From: Cladopsammia gracilis
Taxonomy: Eukaryota; Cnidaria; Anthozoa; Scleractinia; Dendrophylliidae
Direction: 5' to 3'
Length of the DNA stretch: 64,000 nucleotides
Assembly (NCBI GenBank): GCA_022457155.1
Contig: JAJGOT010000346.1
Span: 12,501-76,500, forward strand
The notes under the pieces are model-generated. The model saw nothing but the letters and a program-made list of their open reading frames with translations, had not been told where the DNA came from and searched no databases. Shown here one piece after another: positions 1-11,128 of this stretch. The translations under genes and the position numbers were made by a program. How positions within the stretch are numbered: the stretch's first letter is position 1; each line of letters starts with the position of its first letter.

Positions 1-2
1 GC

Positions 3-458
3 ATCAATCCAGGCTTCCGCTTTTACCAACAGAAATTCAGTGTGCAGTTCCACAATGTTGTTCGTGCATTTAAGGCTGCACGCTTATGTTGCCCAGTACA
101 GGTGCAAGCACTACGTCCAACTGCTGTATCAGTCCAGGAACTAAAGCAATTTAGTTTCATTACTGATGCAGAGGTTGTACAGCTTGTGGAAGAGCTGCCA
201 AACTATCTGGCCACTGCTGATGGTGCAGCCATTGAAACAGAAGAAGACAAAGTACATTGGTGGGCTACACATGCCGCTGCTCTCGCAAATTGGTCTGCTG
301 CAGTCAAAAAGATCTTGTTGGTGCAGCCTAGTTCAGCATCGGCTGAACGAGTGTTTAGCCTGCTACAAAATGCATTTAGCAAGCAGCAAGAGGCAGCATT
401 AGAGGAAACAGTGGAAACATCGGTCATGTTACGTTACAATGACAATAAGCGCACATGA
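3..458 (+). pseudogene. hAT-superfamily transposase, C-terminal fragment
   Basis: The frame is open from base 3 to the TGA at 456-458, so the fragment runs in from outside the window. About 151 residues are visible. Near the end is the hAT dimerisation signature: a PSSASAERVFSLL block, then an acidic helix (EETVETSVMLRYN). In hAT transposases (Ac/Tam3/hobo family) this region mediates dimer formation and active-site assembly in the nucleus. The DDE catalytic residues and BED zinc finger would lie upstream and are not in view, so activity cannot be judged. No stop or frameshift is seen in the visible part. The first ATG is internal, so no start is assigned. The alternative, a domesticated hAT-derived host gene, cannot be excluded. 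Confidence 0.8.
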
Positions 459-780
459 AATCATGAATTATGTGTCGGTAGAGGGGTAGCTGGTGGTGCA
501 AAACCCTCAGGGACAGTGTAAATATTGTAAATATTGAAAGAACATGGCTTTATACCACAAACACTCGTTTATGTCAGAAAAACTTTATATCCTTATAAGC
601 ATATTAGCAAAGTTTGTTTTGTTCGAATACAATCACGTGGTTGGGTTGAGAGAGACTCAGTCTTACAATATTGATGAGTCAGTGTAATATAATTATGCAT
701 TGATATCTATGTAAAGCGAAATTTATTAATTAAATCGTTATTTGAGTTGTAAATCAATCTCTTACACCAAAAAATTGAAA
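459..780. other. AT-rich noncoding flank
   Basis: No gene is seen. This is probably the 3' untranslated and terminal part of the hAT element. No matching terminal inverted repeat can be identified because the other end is outside the window. Confidence 0.4.
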
Positions 781-905
781 GCTACTTTTGAGAAACTTTT
801 GGATTTTGGGGCAACTTTTGAGCAACTTTTAGAATTTTGGAGCAACTTTTGAGCAACTTTTCTTGGAAAATTGGAGCAACTTTTTGAGAAAATTGGAGCA
901 ACTTA
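781..905. repeat. Short tandem repeat of a GAGCAACTTTTG-like unit
   Basis: Imperfect copies of a roughly 12-28 bp unit built on 'gagcaactttt' and 'ggaattttgg' follow one another six or more times. A related degenerate run in the opposite orientation is seen near 3360-3430. No coding potential is assigned. Confidence 0.6.
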
Positions 906-1154
906 GGGACAGCCCTAGTCCATACGATATTGCTTGTTTTTTTTTTTTTCATGCATGGGTGCCATTTAAACAACGTTTCTTGTTCCACTTACAGAAATCG
1001 TGTCACCTTAGCTCAAATCTGCCTGCGGAGTCAACCATCCATCAAAAGGTTTTATAATAATACACTATTGGTTAGTGAGGAGATCATAAGCATTCTCGGA
1101 GACGACGTTAATTTATCTCGTGTCAGTTCTACATCAAAATCGAAACAAGCAATA

Positions 1155-1225
1155 GCACTGGTGGTTCAGTGGTAGAATTCTCGCCTGCCACGCGGGATGC
1201 CCGGGTTCGGTTCCCGGTCAGTGCA
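1155..1225 (+). tRNA. tRNA-Gly (anticodon GCC)
   Basis: This 71-nt sequence folds as a cloverleaf. Acceptor GCACTGG pairs with TCAGTGC, with one G-T wobble. The D-arm holds the A box (TGGTTCAGTGG). The anticodon loop CTGCCAC gives GCC. The T-arm CCGGG-TTCGGTT-CCCGG holds the B box, and the discriminator is A. Eukaryotic tRNA-Gly(GCC) is normally 71 nt. The usual B-box GGTTCGATTCC reads GGTTCGGTTCC here, a single change. There is no intron and CCA is not encoded, as expected in the nucleus. No clear T-run terminator of four or more lies directly downstream; the first TTTT starts about 5 nt after the end. A tRNA-derived repeat remains possible because the unit is duplicated. Confidence 0.85.
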
Positions 1226-1414
1226 ATTCTTTTATTATAGTTCTGTGAGTCGGCACAATTTTCATGATTTTTAATATTCTCAAACGAAAGATCAGTCAGA
1301 ACGTGATGCATTTTTGTTCCCAAAATCACGAAATAGTATAGCATAGTAGAAGCGGATACTTCTCGCAACGATTGCGGCAACAAAAAAATCGCGAGAAATG
1401 TTTGTTGCGGGGTA

Positions 1415-1497
1415 TGTTACACTGGGCAATTTTTCATGCAACTTGTGTCGCAACAAAATTGCGAGACAAGTTGCACTAAACATTGCCTAGTGTAACA
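1415..1497. mobile_element. Small MITE with TGTTACACT termini
   Basis: 'tgttacactgggcaat' at 1415-1430 is nearly the inverse of 'attgcctagtgtaaca' at 1482-1497. The interior carries 'gcaacaaaattgcgagacaagttgcac'-type sequence. Related termini and interiors recur at 43376-43690 and about 54602-54682, so this is a family of non-autonomous DNA elements. Confidence 0.65.
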
Positions 1498-1887
1498 GCG
1501 CCTTTATATTGTGGGTCCATACGCTATGCTTTTTTTTTTTCATGCATGGGGTGCCATTTAAACAACGTTTCTTGTTCCACTTACAGAAATCGTGTTACTT
1601 TAGTTCAAGTCTGCCTACGGAGGCAACCATTTTTGACACAAAAGGTGGAGGTATAATAATACATAATGCATAGTACTTTTAGTCATTCCATGTTTTTCAA
1701 ACCATTACTTTTTCTCCCAACAGAAAATGGACGGTTTTGAATTTATTTTGATTTTTAAGAGAAAAAAAAAATATTGTTACTGTTGGTTAGTGAGGAGATC
1801 AGAAGCATTCTCGGAGACCTTAATTTATGTCGTGTCAGCGCTACATCAAAATCGAAACAAGTATCAGCACTGGTCAGTTCAGTCAGG

Positions 1888-2195
1888 TGGAGTCTAGATT
1901 CCATAGCTCAGAAGGAGGTCGGACACCTTCTTGAGACTTATATAACGGAGTAATTGGTTTGCTTTCAGTTGACGTTGGGCAGTTTATATAGTTAAATTCA
2001 GTTTAGTCCTAAACAACCCGAGAAGCTAGGTGGTAGAGTGGTACGGTATAGGCTATGTAAGTCTAAGCCTAGCTGAGGTCACAGGTTCAATCTTGAGAGG
2101 GAATTTTAGATTTTCTTTTTTACACTTAAAAATTTATTTACAAGTGTCGACATTACGTTATATAAGTCTCAATAAGGTGTCCGACCTCCTTCTTC
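1888..2195. mobile_element. Inverted-repeat element inserted into the tRNA-Gly copy
   Basis: A 37-bp inverted repeat is at 1911-1947 and 2155-2192 with two or fewer mismatches (gaaggaggtcggacacctt and its inverse). The flanking 11-bp direct repeats fit a target-site duplication. About 23 bp lie outside the left arm, so the true left end is uncertain. The interior holds a tRNA-like segment. Confidence 0.65.
2024..2100 (+). repeat. tRNA-like segment (degenerate pol III promoter)
   Basis: 'ggtggtagagtggtac' resembles an A box. 'ggttcaatct' about 50 bp further on resembles a B box. No proper acceptor stem forms. It looks like the head of a tRNA-derived SINE captured inside the inserted element, not a working tRNA. 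Confidence 0.4.
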
Positions 2196-2400
2196 GTTCA
2201 GTCAGGGTAGAATTCTCGCCTGCCACGCGGGAGGTCCGGGTTCGATTCCCGGCCTGTGCAACTTTTTTACAAGTTGCCCAATTTTTTACGAAACAGTCGA
2301 AAAGAAACGAGGGTCATACGATGCACTATAACATAGGCCTACATATGAAGTGAAAATATTCTTACACATGAATCTATCATACTGGAGCTCATAAAACACG

Positions 2401-3290
2401 TTAAAAGAAGTAGCTGTCTCTGCCATTTCGACGGCCGAAGATATCAGTGATACGATCCATATCATTGTTGACTATAGAGTTGGCATATGCCCTTTCAATG
2501 TTAATAAGTGCGATGTTGCTGACACGTTATTGCCCCATGGTGCTGCGGAGGTGAGTTTTCAATCTGCGCAACGCACTGAATGATCGTTCTGCAGAACACG
2601 ATGTAGCAGGTATCACTACATGGATATGTACCACATTAGAAAACTCTGGAAGCATGAAATAGATCATTCTCGTGCATTGTCTCCAGCATTTCTGAAACAG
2701 TCATGTAGCCTAATCCGCGCACACGACAGAATCTCACCGTTGATTTTGTAAAATTTAGCAACGCGGGAGAAGCTTTCTTTATCAGGTTTTTCACTGTGAC
2801 AGATATTTCCCAAAGCACAGAGTATTTCCTGGTAATTTCCGCTCAACCTGAGCTCAAGCTCGGACAGCACCTTGTCGATGGACGCATAGTAAGAGTTAAT
2901 ACGGTGGTGCGATTCCGGTGTCAGCTGCGTTTGTCTTTGCGTGTGTTCACCTACAAGGGCTTGAAGGCGGCGCGATGGCGTTTGTCTGGGTGCCCTGGCT
3001 TCACGTAAGTCGAACTGAGAATTGGTCAGCCACTTCTTCATTTTCAGACCCATTGCTGATGCTATCTGCCATACGCTGTTGAAACTTTCTTTACCCGACA
3101 CTGGCGTAGGGTCTGAATGGTCATGTCGGCATTTCTACGAGCGGAGATGACGTCGACCATTTTCCCCCTGAAGATATCGGCACAAACTATTAGTGTTGCA
3201 CAGTCCGAAGATAAACTCCAAGTCACAAATGGCGATCAATAAGGCTCTGCTCTCAGAGTAGACCTTTGTCTGAAGACAGCGTGAGCAGGG
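2401..3290 (-). pseudogene. hAT transposase (TTF/ZMYM type), broken
   Basis: Read on the minus strand, 3290 to 3100 gives SESRALLIAICDLEFIFGLC and CRYLQG. Segment 3101-2664 contains YYASIDKVLSELELRL. Segment 2600-2527 gives SCSAERSFSALRRLKTHLRS followed by TMGQ, the hAT C-terminal dimerisation motif. The series resembles the DUF4371/hAT proteins often annotated as 'zinc finger MYM-type' or 'TTF-type' in invertebrates. At least one frameshift near 3100-3130, another near 2640-2700 and an in-frame TAA at 2527-2529 break it. After that stop, the same frame continues to a terminal TAA at 2401-2403. The dead copy is not the same subfamily as the fragment at 3-458. Confidence 0.75.
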
Positions 3291-3552
3291 CTTTTACAAC
3301 GCCGACTTCAGGTTAAAATAGAAAATATCTATCTCTTCGAAAAAAAAAACATGGACGCTTCTTTAAAACTGGCTTTGCCCAAATTTCTCTTGCTGCCCAA
3401 AAAATCTGAGTTGCCCAAAATTTGGGGGGACTGCAGCAATACGCAGGTTGGAATCTGAGACATATAATTTAATTCGCTGGAATAACAAGAACTATAATGG
3501 GATTTTCACACACTTTAGATTATTCAATTCTCCCAGAGTATATGCATGCAGT

Positions 3553-5334
3553 TTAAGGTGTTTCCCTCCAGTTTCCATGTAGCCGCACCGACCATTTTTA
3601 AGCGGCCGTTTAACTAACTTTCCTTTGTTGAATTAGTATGAAACTTACACAAAATATTGTGCTTAGTTTGAAGTTTATATGATTGTAACAATTTTGTAAA
3701 TCGGATTTAAAATTGCGGAGATAAACGGTAAACATTGAAATCACTTGAGTCTAAATTCCGAGCGATTGCGATGGCATCTAGAAAAATCAAAACTATTACG
3801 ATAAACTATGACATATGGCAAACAAAATATCTAAAAATTAGAAACTTTTGTCAAGCCGATTTTGAGTAAATCAGAAAAACATTTCGAACTGGTGATTTTG
3901 TATGTGTATGAGCACATCTACAAAATCTTCAATTAAGCTTATAAAAGTTTAATTTCTCAATCTAAAATTTACGCCAAAATGTGTGTTTATAGTATGACAT
4001 GAAACTATGAAAGTTTGAAAGCGTTTCTCGTCTTATTTTTGGAGATTCGATTTTCTATAGGAAACCATAGTTTTTTTGACTGAGTCCTTGATATTGTAGT
4101 TTTAGCGCTTTTCTATATATTTCAAAAACCGCGAGATAGATTTTTTTAAAACTTTTATAGTCGTTTCTTTATAATATGAACAGCATTATCTCGAAGTTTC
4201 ATCTTGATTGAAACATTGCAACATGGTCAAATAAAATAATAAAGTTCACCCAAAACGCGATTGAGACTTTGTGTTTTGATTGCACGGTTGAAGGCGCGCA
4301 AAGACGCTTTAATTATTAATTCAGGTGAAACGCAACGCATTTCTGCGTGACCATCATGTATTGCGGAGTAATGTTTAGGGGCTGTGTTCCACGTTATTTT
4401 TATCATTCCCACGAATTTCAGTCGGACGTTTATTTGAAAGCAGTTTTTTTATTCGCATTTGACGTGCACTGGACACTATCGACATTTTGAATTGTAGGGA
4501 AAAGAAAGAAGTCAACTCGATTTGCATAATTCTCAACACGCAGAAATGCGTTACACTTAATCTGAATTAATTAAAGCGTCTTTGCGACGAGCGCCTTCAA
4601 CCGTGCAATCAAAGCACAAAGTCTCAATCGCGTTTTAGGTGAACTTTATTATTTTATTTGACCATGTTGCAATGTTTCAATCAAGATGAAACTTCGAGAC
4701 AATGTTGTTCATATTATAAAGAAACGACTATAAAAGTTTAAAAAAAATCTATCTCGCGGTTTTTGAAATATGTAGAAATGTGCTAAAACTACAATATCAA
4801 GAACTCAGTCAAAAAACTACGGTTTCCCATAGAAAATCGAATCTCCAAAACTAAAACGAGAAATGCTTTCAAACTTTCATAGTTTCATCTCATACTATAA
4901 ACACACATTTTGACGTCAATTTGAGATTGAGAAATTAAACTTTTATAAGCTTAATTGAGGATTTTGTAGATGTGCTCATACAAATGCAAAATCACAAGTT
5001 CGAAATGTTTTTCTGATTTACTCAAAATCGGCTTGACAAAAGTTTCTAATTTTTAGATATTTTGTTTGCCATATGTCATAGTTTATCGTAATAGTTTTGA
5101 TTTTTCTAGATGCCATCGTAATCGCTAGGAATTTAGACTCAAGTGATTTCAATTTTTCTCGTTTATCTCCGCAATTTTAAATCCGATTTACAAAATTGTT
5201 ACACTATTATAAACTTCAAACTTTGTACAATACTTTGTGTAAGTTTCATACTAATTCAATAAAGGAAAGTTAGTTAAACGGCCGCTCAAAAATGGTCGGT
5301 GCGGCTACACGGAAACTGGAGGGAAACACCTTAA
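3553..5334. mobile_element. Large foldback element flanked by TTAA
   Basis: The left arm (3557-4351) and right arm (4538-5330) are inverted copies of each other over about 795 bp with scattered mismatches. They flank a unique spacer of about 186 bp. The ends read TTAAGGTGTTTCCCTCC and its inverse, and TTAA at 3553-3556 and 5331-5334 fits a TTAA target duplication (piggyBac/Kolobok-type). No transposase ORF is present, so the element is non-autonomous. Open frames inside it are mirror-image artefacts. Confidence 0.85.
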
Positions 5335-6510
5335 GAGTAGAAAAATTAATCTCCAGAGCTTCCCAGTTGTTTGTGACACAAGTTGACCTAGCTTGTGACG
5401 CAACTAACACAAGATTGCGTATGGCGTAGAATAATCTGCTTTGACATAAAGTAACAGCTGTAACAGTGATACAAACAATGGTCGTTCTACATGGATATTC
5501 AAATCATCGCGTAACACTGCCGTTATTGAGAACTAATCCATCTTGGCAACGTACCAGTATTGGGAAAAATTGCTGACGCAAGACAGGAGCCTAGTATATT
5601 TGTCTTTGACGTTAAAAGGGTCTTAAAATGATACAAAACAAACAATAGTTGTAACTCGAAGGACAAAAACTCTACAGCCATTGAAAAATAAAATAATACA
5701 ATTAATACATTTTTGCAATGTAATCTTCCTAACGTAAGGACCTAAACAATTCTTCTAAAGTAGCGTATTTACGGAGTTTGCCAATTTGTTTTGTAAATAC
5801 CTTATTAACGGAATTAGTCGTCCTCACAAATAAGGCGGCCAGTACAATGTCCTCAACAAACAAATACCTATCCTTATTACGTAACCATGGAGACAAACAA
5901 AGCAGAATAGAAACAAACTGTTGCGTAAACCGGAAACTCGATTAAAACGCGCGCTTTTCAAGTGATTACGTCAGTTCCGCATTGCAGACTTCCGGTCTTT
6001 GGAATAAGCGACGCGTACAGAAAAAACTAAACGCTTTAAAGGAACGAATGATCAGAAGATTCAGCTTAGCGGTTTACGGTTTATTTCAAAGAACAATTTT
6101 CTTACATAAGCCGCCTTTAACCATGAAAATATCGACCAGCAAGTACAGTAATTTTGCAAACAAATAGTGTGTCGGCAATCTGTAATTCATTCTAACTTTC
6201 TTCAGTTTTAAATAAGCTTCAAATAAAAGCAATAATAAACATTTTTTGCATAAAGTTTCTACAACAGCTTATATATAACTCAATAAATGCACCCATCTTG
6301 TTTCACAATCAGTACATTATGTTAAACAACTCGATACAAACTTTTTTCAGCACATAACTTCATTCCCTTCATAAAACTCCGAGTCAATAAATTAGTGATT
6401 AGTCCGTCGAAACCCTCATTTGCCGACATATTCTCAACAGTCAGAGAATTCCAGTAGTGAACGCTGAAATTACATTGATGTCCAGTGGTCATCTCCAATG
6501 GCAGTAAACT
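5335..6510. other. Noncoding interval
   Basis: No gene is recognised. A TTTATT at 6079-6084 could serve as an AATAAA poly(A) signal on the minus strand for the ORF at 6511-6948, though it is about 430 bp past the stop. Confidence 0.4.
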
Positions 6511-6948
6511 CTAACCAAAAAACTGCTTCCAAAATGTTACCGTTTTCGTCTCCTTGAAAGTTCTTTGATCTTGTTTTCCCGCTTTTTCCGAGCGCTTTTC
6601 AATAGACGAAGTAGAATCTGTAGATTCCGTAGAACCGCTTAGCGCGTCTTCCCACGGCGTGCCTCGCAGTGTGGATCTCCCGCCGAAACAAAGTGAAGTA
6701 CTGATCGGTTGAAGCTGGATATGAGCTTTCTGGGTTCTTGACCTCTTATGACTTTCTCTGGTATATCTTCTGCGGGACGTTTTCTTGCTTTCTTTGGATG
6801 GAACCGAAACTGGAGCAGGTGAATGCACTTGGGATTGTTGCTGCAGTGAGCGAAAGTCTAAATCAAGGAGGTCAGCTTGAGTTTGAGATGATCCGTGCTC
6901 TTCACTGGAATCCGATGTTGGCATGTGCTGTTCCATTGAAATCCGCAT
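6511..6948 (-). CDS. Small single-exon protein with GTPWEDA motif (family member A)
   Basis: An ATG (6946-6948, minus) opens a 145-residue frame; a second in-frame ATG is codon 5. The protein is hydrophilic. It runs through an acidic/Gln-rich N-terminus, a basic Lys/Arg/Ser patch (about residues 52-72) and the block STLRGTPWEDAL (about 92-103), then ends in FWKQFFG. No signal peptide, membrane segment or known domain is seen. The basic patch could be a nuclear localisation signal, which is inference. The ORF at 27874-28278 shares GTPWEDA, a following KRS, and an aromatic F..F.G C-terminus, although the DNA around it has diverged. That pattern suggests selected protein sequence. A TATA box and initiator-like sequence lie about 80-110 bp upstream. 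The function is unknown. Confidence 0.6.
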   Translation of the reverse strand: MRISMEQHMPTSDSSEEHGSSQTQADLLDLDFRSLQQQSQVHSPAPVSVPSKESKKTSRRRYTRESHKRSRTQKAHIQLQPISTSLCFGGRSTLRGTPWEDALSGSTESTDSTSSIEKRSEKAGKQDQRTFKETKTVTFWKQFFG

Positions 6949-7030
6949 TGATTGTTGTATAGCCTCTTAGCTTACTGGTATAACGGTGTATGCTGAAGAA
7001 ACTCTCTCCAATTGAGTGTTGGTATAGATC

Positions 7031-7058
7031 TGAAAAGCATAAATCACAACCCTTTATA
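7031..7058 (-). promoter_or_regulatory. Candidate TATA box and initiator for the 6511-6948 ORF
   Basis: On the minus strand TATAAAG occupies 7058-7052, and an initiator-like TTTTCAGATC has its A at 7031. The 27-bp spacing is typical of a TATA-to-start distance. The same CTTTTCAG string precedes the related ORF at 27874, so it could instead be a 3' splice site. Confidence 0.4.
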
Positions 7059-7062
7059 CTTC

Positions 7063-8209
7063 CGTCTGTTGATCTCTATTGTAATGTATGCTAGCGCGGG
7101 GCTCGGACGTGCTTTGGATTTTAAATGCTTTCTTAAATAAAAGGGACAGAGAATCATTAATTAGCTTACAAAATTAATTTTGCACTTCATTGAAGCAACT
7201 GACCATGAATCAGCATAAATTACAGAAGTAAATTTACTTGCATTGTTGGCGTGTTTTGTTTCAGACGACTGCACAAGAAGAAAAGACGAAGCTTTTCTCA
7301 TTGATTTTAGACAATAGGCGGCAAAAGATCTAGCTTTATACTAAACACGGAAACGAAAAAGGCAGGCGTGGAAAATATTGTTTGCTTCCTGGCTATTTGT
7401 TTGAGCGTGTTTGAATTAGTTCTCTGATTTTATAATACAGTGTGAATATATTCTGGTTTACAAAGAACATTTTCTCTTTGTTCGTAACGTGGTTCTGTTT
7501 CCCAGTGGCGTTGTTTTACAGAATAAAAACTTCAAAATTGTCCAAAAAACGCTCTAGAAATCGAGATAAATGTTTGTTATTTGGAGTTGAAAATTTTATA
7601 AGTTAGTTTGACACTACGTGAGGGTTACAATTTAAAAAGCACTCATAACCTCACTTGTTATAATCATAATGAAGCCCAAAAGGGGGACGAAGGCTATTTT
7701 TATTTTTACAAAGACTCTACAAAGGTGCGTTTTTACAAGTTGACTATATCTTAACGACACTTTTTTCCGCTACCGTCAAGAGAAAGATCCTAGCAGCCAA
7801 AAAGGCGCGCGGTATTACTGGTGCTTTCCTGTCCACTAGCTTTTAAGTTTTCCTGTACCACAAACTAAGCTATCCTGATGGCCCTTTAAATCCTTTCCAA
7901 TTTTTGTGTAAGCTGCGTTTACTTCAGTCTTAAAGTCATCGCGACTGAGGTTTTTTTCTCTTAATGATGCATCTAAACTGTTTTTGCACTTGGTACAGTT
8001 AGAAAATGGGTTGATTGTGAAAAGCGATTTCGTGCATTGCCACTGTGAATCTCAAAACATTTTCAGACAAGGCTTCTTTACAAATCCACAATAAGTCTGC
8101 AGAGCTAGCTGATCACGAACGACAAAATCCACCACATAAAGTACACAAGCGAGATTACCTTAAAAAAAAGCTACGAGAAAGTAATTGTTACTTAAGTTAT
8201 AATATATAT
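7063..8209. other. Noncoding interval
   Basis: No gene, tRNA or clear repeat boundary is recognised on either strand. Open frames are short and lack family resemblance. Confidence 0.4.
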
Positions 8210-8493
8210 ATAAAGCCATTATGGTAGTAACCGGGAGGGCACATTGTATACATAATTGTACTTACGCTCACTGTTCATACAGTTTGAGCACTCTCTGGAT
8301 TGGGTGGAGAGCCTCATAAGAAGTGTTCACTATTGGCATATTGCTTCGCTCACTGCTTGCAATTTGAGCACTCTCGTGACTCCACAATACAATCCAACAA
8401 TGTGTAACCGTACATCCTGTGCGATGCCCAAGTTCAGGAGTTGCCATAAAGCCATTATGGTAATAACCGGGAGGGCACATTGTATACATAATT

Positions 8494-8495
<2 letters not shown>
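8210..8495 (+). repeat. Direct repeat pair of about 50 bp
   Basis: The sequence starting 'ataaagccattatggta' and ending 'tatacataattgta' is found at 8210-8259 and again at 8446-8495 with one difference. The second copy runs straight into the AT microsatellite. Confidence 0.7.
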
Positions 8496-8767
<272 letters not shown>

Positions 8768-8770
<3 letters not shown>

Positions 8771-9934
8771 CCGTTTGCAAAAAAAATGACATTTTTAAAA
8801 AATAGAAATATATATATAGCCATTGTGTTCGCATCACAAATGTGGTGACAGGCGGTAGATACCTTTTCACAGTGACTACAATACCCTTTGCCAAGTGTTC
8901 ATTACAGCAGGCGTCCGTTAATCTGCACCATTGTTCACGGAAAACATTATTGAATAATTTTACAGATTAAATTATTCAATGCCTGAATATAAACAAATGA
9001 GCCGCAGACAATTTATTGACTAGAGCCCATGCTTTTTTTGAGGCATTGCGGATAGCAACGATCTTCGTTGGAGACTATGCAGCAAAAAAGTAGTGGAAAA
9101 TAGACGTCCTTGGATACAAATATCACAACAGTTTAAAAAGCATAGTACAAAGATGATATATTTGTTCTCTTTTTCAGCACCTATTGAGAGTATGTGTCAA
9201 TAAGTAACTTAATCATTTCGTCGACGGACTCCATAATTTGGGTAATCCACATCAAACGTCTTAAGTTTACGCTTATTTTTGGGGTCGTTCACGACCCTTA
9301 CCGTTATTTTACAAATCCTTTGATTGCAATTAAAAAAGGGGGAATCAATGTTGGCAAATTTAGCGACCTTTTATGTAAAAAAATATTTCCTCTGTTCGAC
9401 GAACTTGCCGCTAAATTGGTGGCTTTTGATATATATATTTTTTAAATTCATTATATCAAGGCGTCAGTACAACAACCTGAATGTTATGTACAAATCCTTT
9501 AATCTTGGTTAAAAAGAAACATGTTCTGAAAAAGAGAACAAATATATATTCTTTGTCCTATTCTTTTTAAACTGTTGTGATATTTGTATCCAAGGACGTC
9601 TATTTTCCAGTACTTTTTTGCTTCACAGTCTCCAAAGAAGATCGTTGCTATCCGCAATGCCTCAAAAGAAGCAAAGGCTCGAGTTAAAAAATTGTCTGTG
9701 GCTCATTTGTTTATATTCAGGTATTGAATAATTTAATCTGTAAAATTATTCAATAATGTTTTCCGTGAACAATGGTGCAGATTAACGGACGCGGCTGTAA
9801 TGAACACTTGGCAAAGAGTATTGTAGTTACTGTGAAAAGGTATCTGCCGCCTGTCATCACATTTGTGATGCGAACACAATAGCTATATATATATTTCTAT
9901 TTTTTAAAAATGTCATTTTTTTTGCAAACGGGTG
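8768..9934. mobile_element. Foldback element next to AT repeats
   Basis: Arms of about 410 bp (8768-9178 and 9522-9934) are inverted copies, starting 'cacccgtttgcaaaaaaa' and ending with its inverse. They surround a loop of about 345 bp. TA-rich sequence flanks both ends, so the target duplication cannot be read. No transposase is encoded and the loop ORF (9194-9445) has no recognisable family. Confidence 0.8.
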
Positions 9935-9956
9935 TATATATATATATTTATATATA

Positions 9957-10815
9957 GGCTAAGCCTAACAGCATCGCTCCCTGAACAAGCTTAATTAAGG
10001 TGATAATTAACTAAGGTGAGAGGTCGGAAGCACAAGAATTAAGATTGATGACCGGGCTATTTTTCAATTTTAGCAATTCTGAAAAACAGTATAACGCGAC
10101 CGTCTGCACAGTACATTTAGACCGTACAAAAGTTCACAAAAACAACTTTTTCTCCATCTACAATAACTAGTACCACTACTTTCCGAATAAAATACAGTTG
10201 TTGCTTGTCAAAAATTGCCCGAGAAACTGATTTGGAAATCAAAATTGCAAAAATACACAAACATATTTGCACAAGGCGACGCGATTGAAGATAGAACTAT
10301 AAAATCGCTTTTCAATCAATGTAATGAATAAACAAACACATAAAAATGGACAACACAATCTTCTTTCGAAAAATTTTATACAAATCTCCATTAGTTTATG
10401 TTTAAAAGCAAAACGCGTACCATTTATAGCGCATCGAGTTCGCCGAGCTGCCTTTGATGAAATTAAAGAAATCGATACAACTGAATATAGGCACGTTTTA
10501 AAACAATTCTCCAAAACTACAAAAGAACACACAAAAAAGTCAATTACAGATTGATATCAACATAAATTCCCATAATGTTTTACCTTTAAGTCCCTCGCTT
10601 GCTTGGAAATTCTTTAATAAATCTCCGCTTCTTTGGTTGTGAAATCCGTACTGAAAACAAACATCTCGGATGTTGTGTGGCGTCATACGCGCATGTTTTC
10701 CGACGTCATACGCGCCCGCGAGTTGGCCTTGCGCGACAGACACATGTCACAGAGGCGCGCCCGCGAAACATTCCGCTCCCCATGACCATGAAAAATGAAA
10801 AATGACGGGCATAGG
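9957..10815 (+). repeat. Repeat family R1, copy 1 (internally deleted)
   Basis: It begins with 'ggctaagcctaacagc' and passes through 'gaccgggctatttttcaatt' and 'gtccctcgcttgcttg'. It ends near 'ccgctccccatgaccatgaa'. It matches copies at 21024-22110 and, inverted, 41974-43162, but lacks about 200 bp of their 3' half. No protein family is recognised in it. Confidence 0.75.
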
Positions 10816-11128
10816 TTTAGTTGCTGCGGAGTGAGCGTAGCGAACGAGCAGCAACATAAAAGAGAATACAGAAGAAAAGCTAGGAAAAATCTCGGATTGA
10901 GCAGTTGGTGCCACATCCGTGCTTTAGCTCCACATTTTTAACCACAATTCCGTGCGGAAGAACAATGACTGTTCGCCTCGCTGTCATGTTATTCAAATAA
11001 AGCACGAGTTTTCGCTGGCTGTGCAAGGTGAGTTGCTTTTGCGTTTTTTATTTTTACACTGTCACGCGTTGTCTAACTCAACTATGATTTGTCTAAATTC
11101 ATCGGTTACAATCGATTTCATCGCCGAC

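Larger units (their letters stand above)
914..2260 (+). repeat. Direct duplication of a tRNA-Gly unit
   Basis: Copy 1 is 914-1225 and copy 2 is 1511-2260. Both start with 'tccatacg', a poly-T run and 'catgcatgggtgccattta'. Both continue through the same approximately 240 bp leader and end in a tRNA-Gly sequence. Copy 2 carries an extra segment of about 110 bp near 1645-1780, and its tRNA is split by an insertion. The unit therefore carries a tRNA gene together with its 5' flank. Confidence 0.75.
1867..2260 (+). pseudogene. tRNA-Gly pseudogene split by an insertion
   Basis: The 5' part (gcactggtcagttcagtcagg, 1867-1887) and the 3' part (gtagaattctcgcctgccac onward to 2260) match the tRNA-Gly at 1155-1225. 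About 310 bp of foreign sequence lies between them, with an 11-bp direct repeat (gttcagtcagg) at 1877-1887 and 2196-2206. The break is in the D-loop. The 5' half already carries a 3-nt insertion relative to the intact copy. The 3' half keeps a perfect B box (GGTTCGATTCC). Confidence 0.8.
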
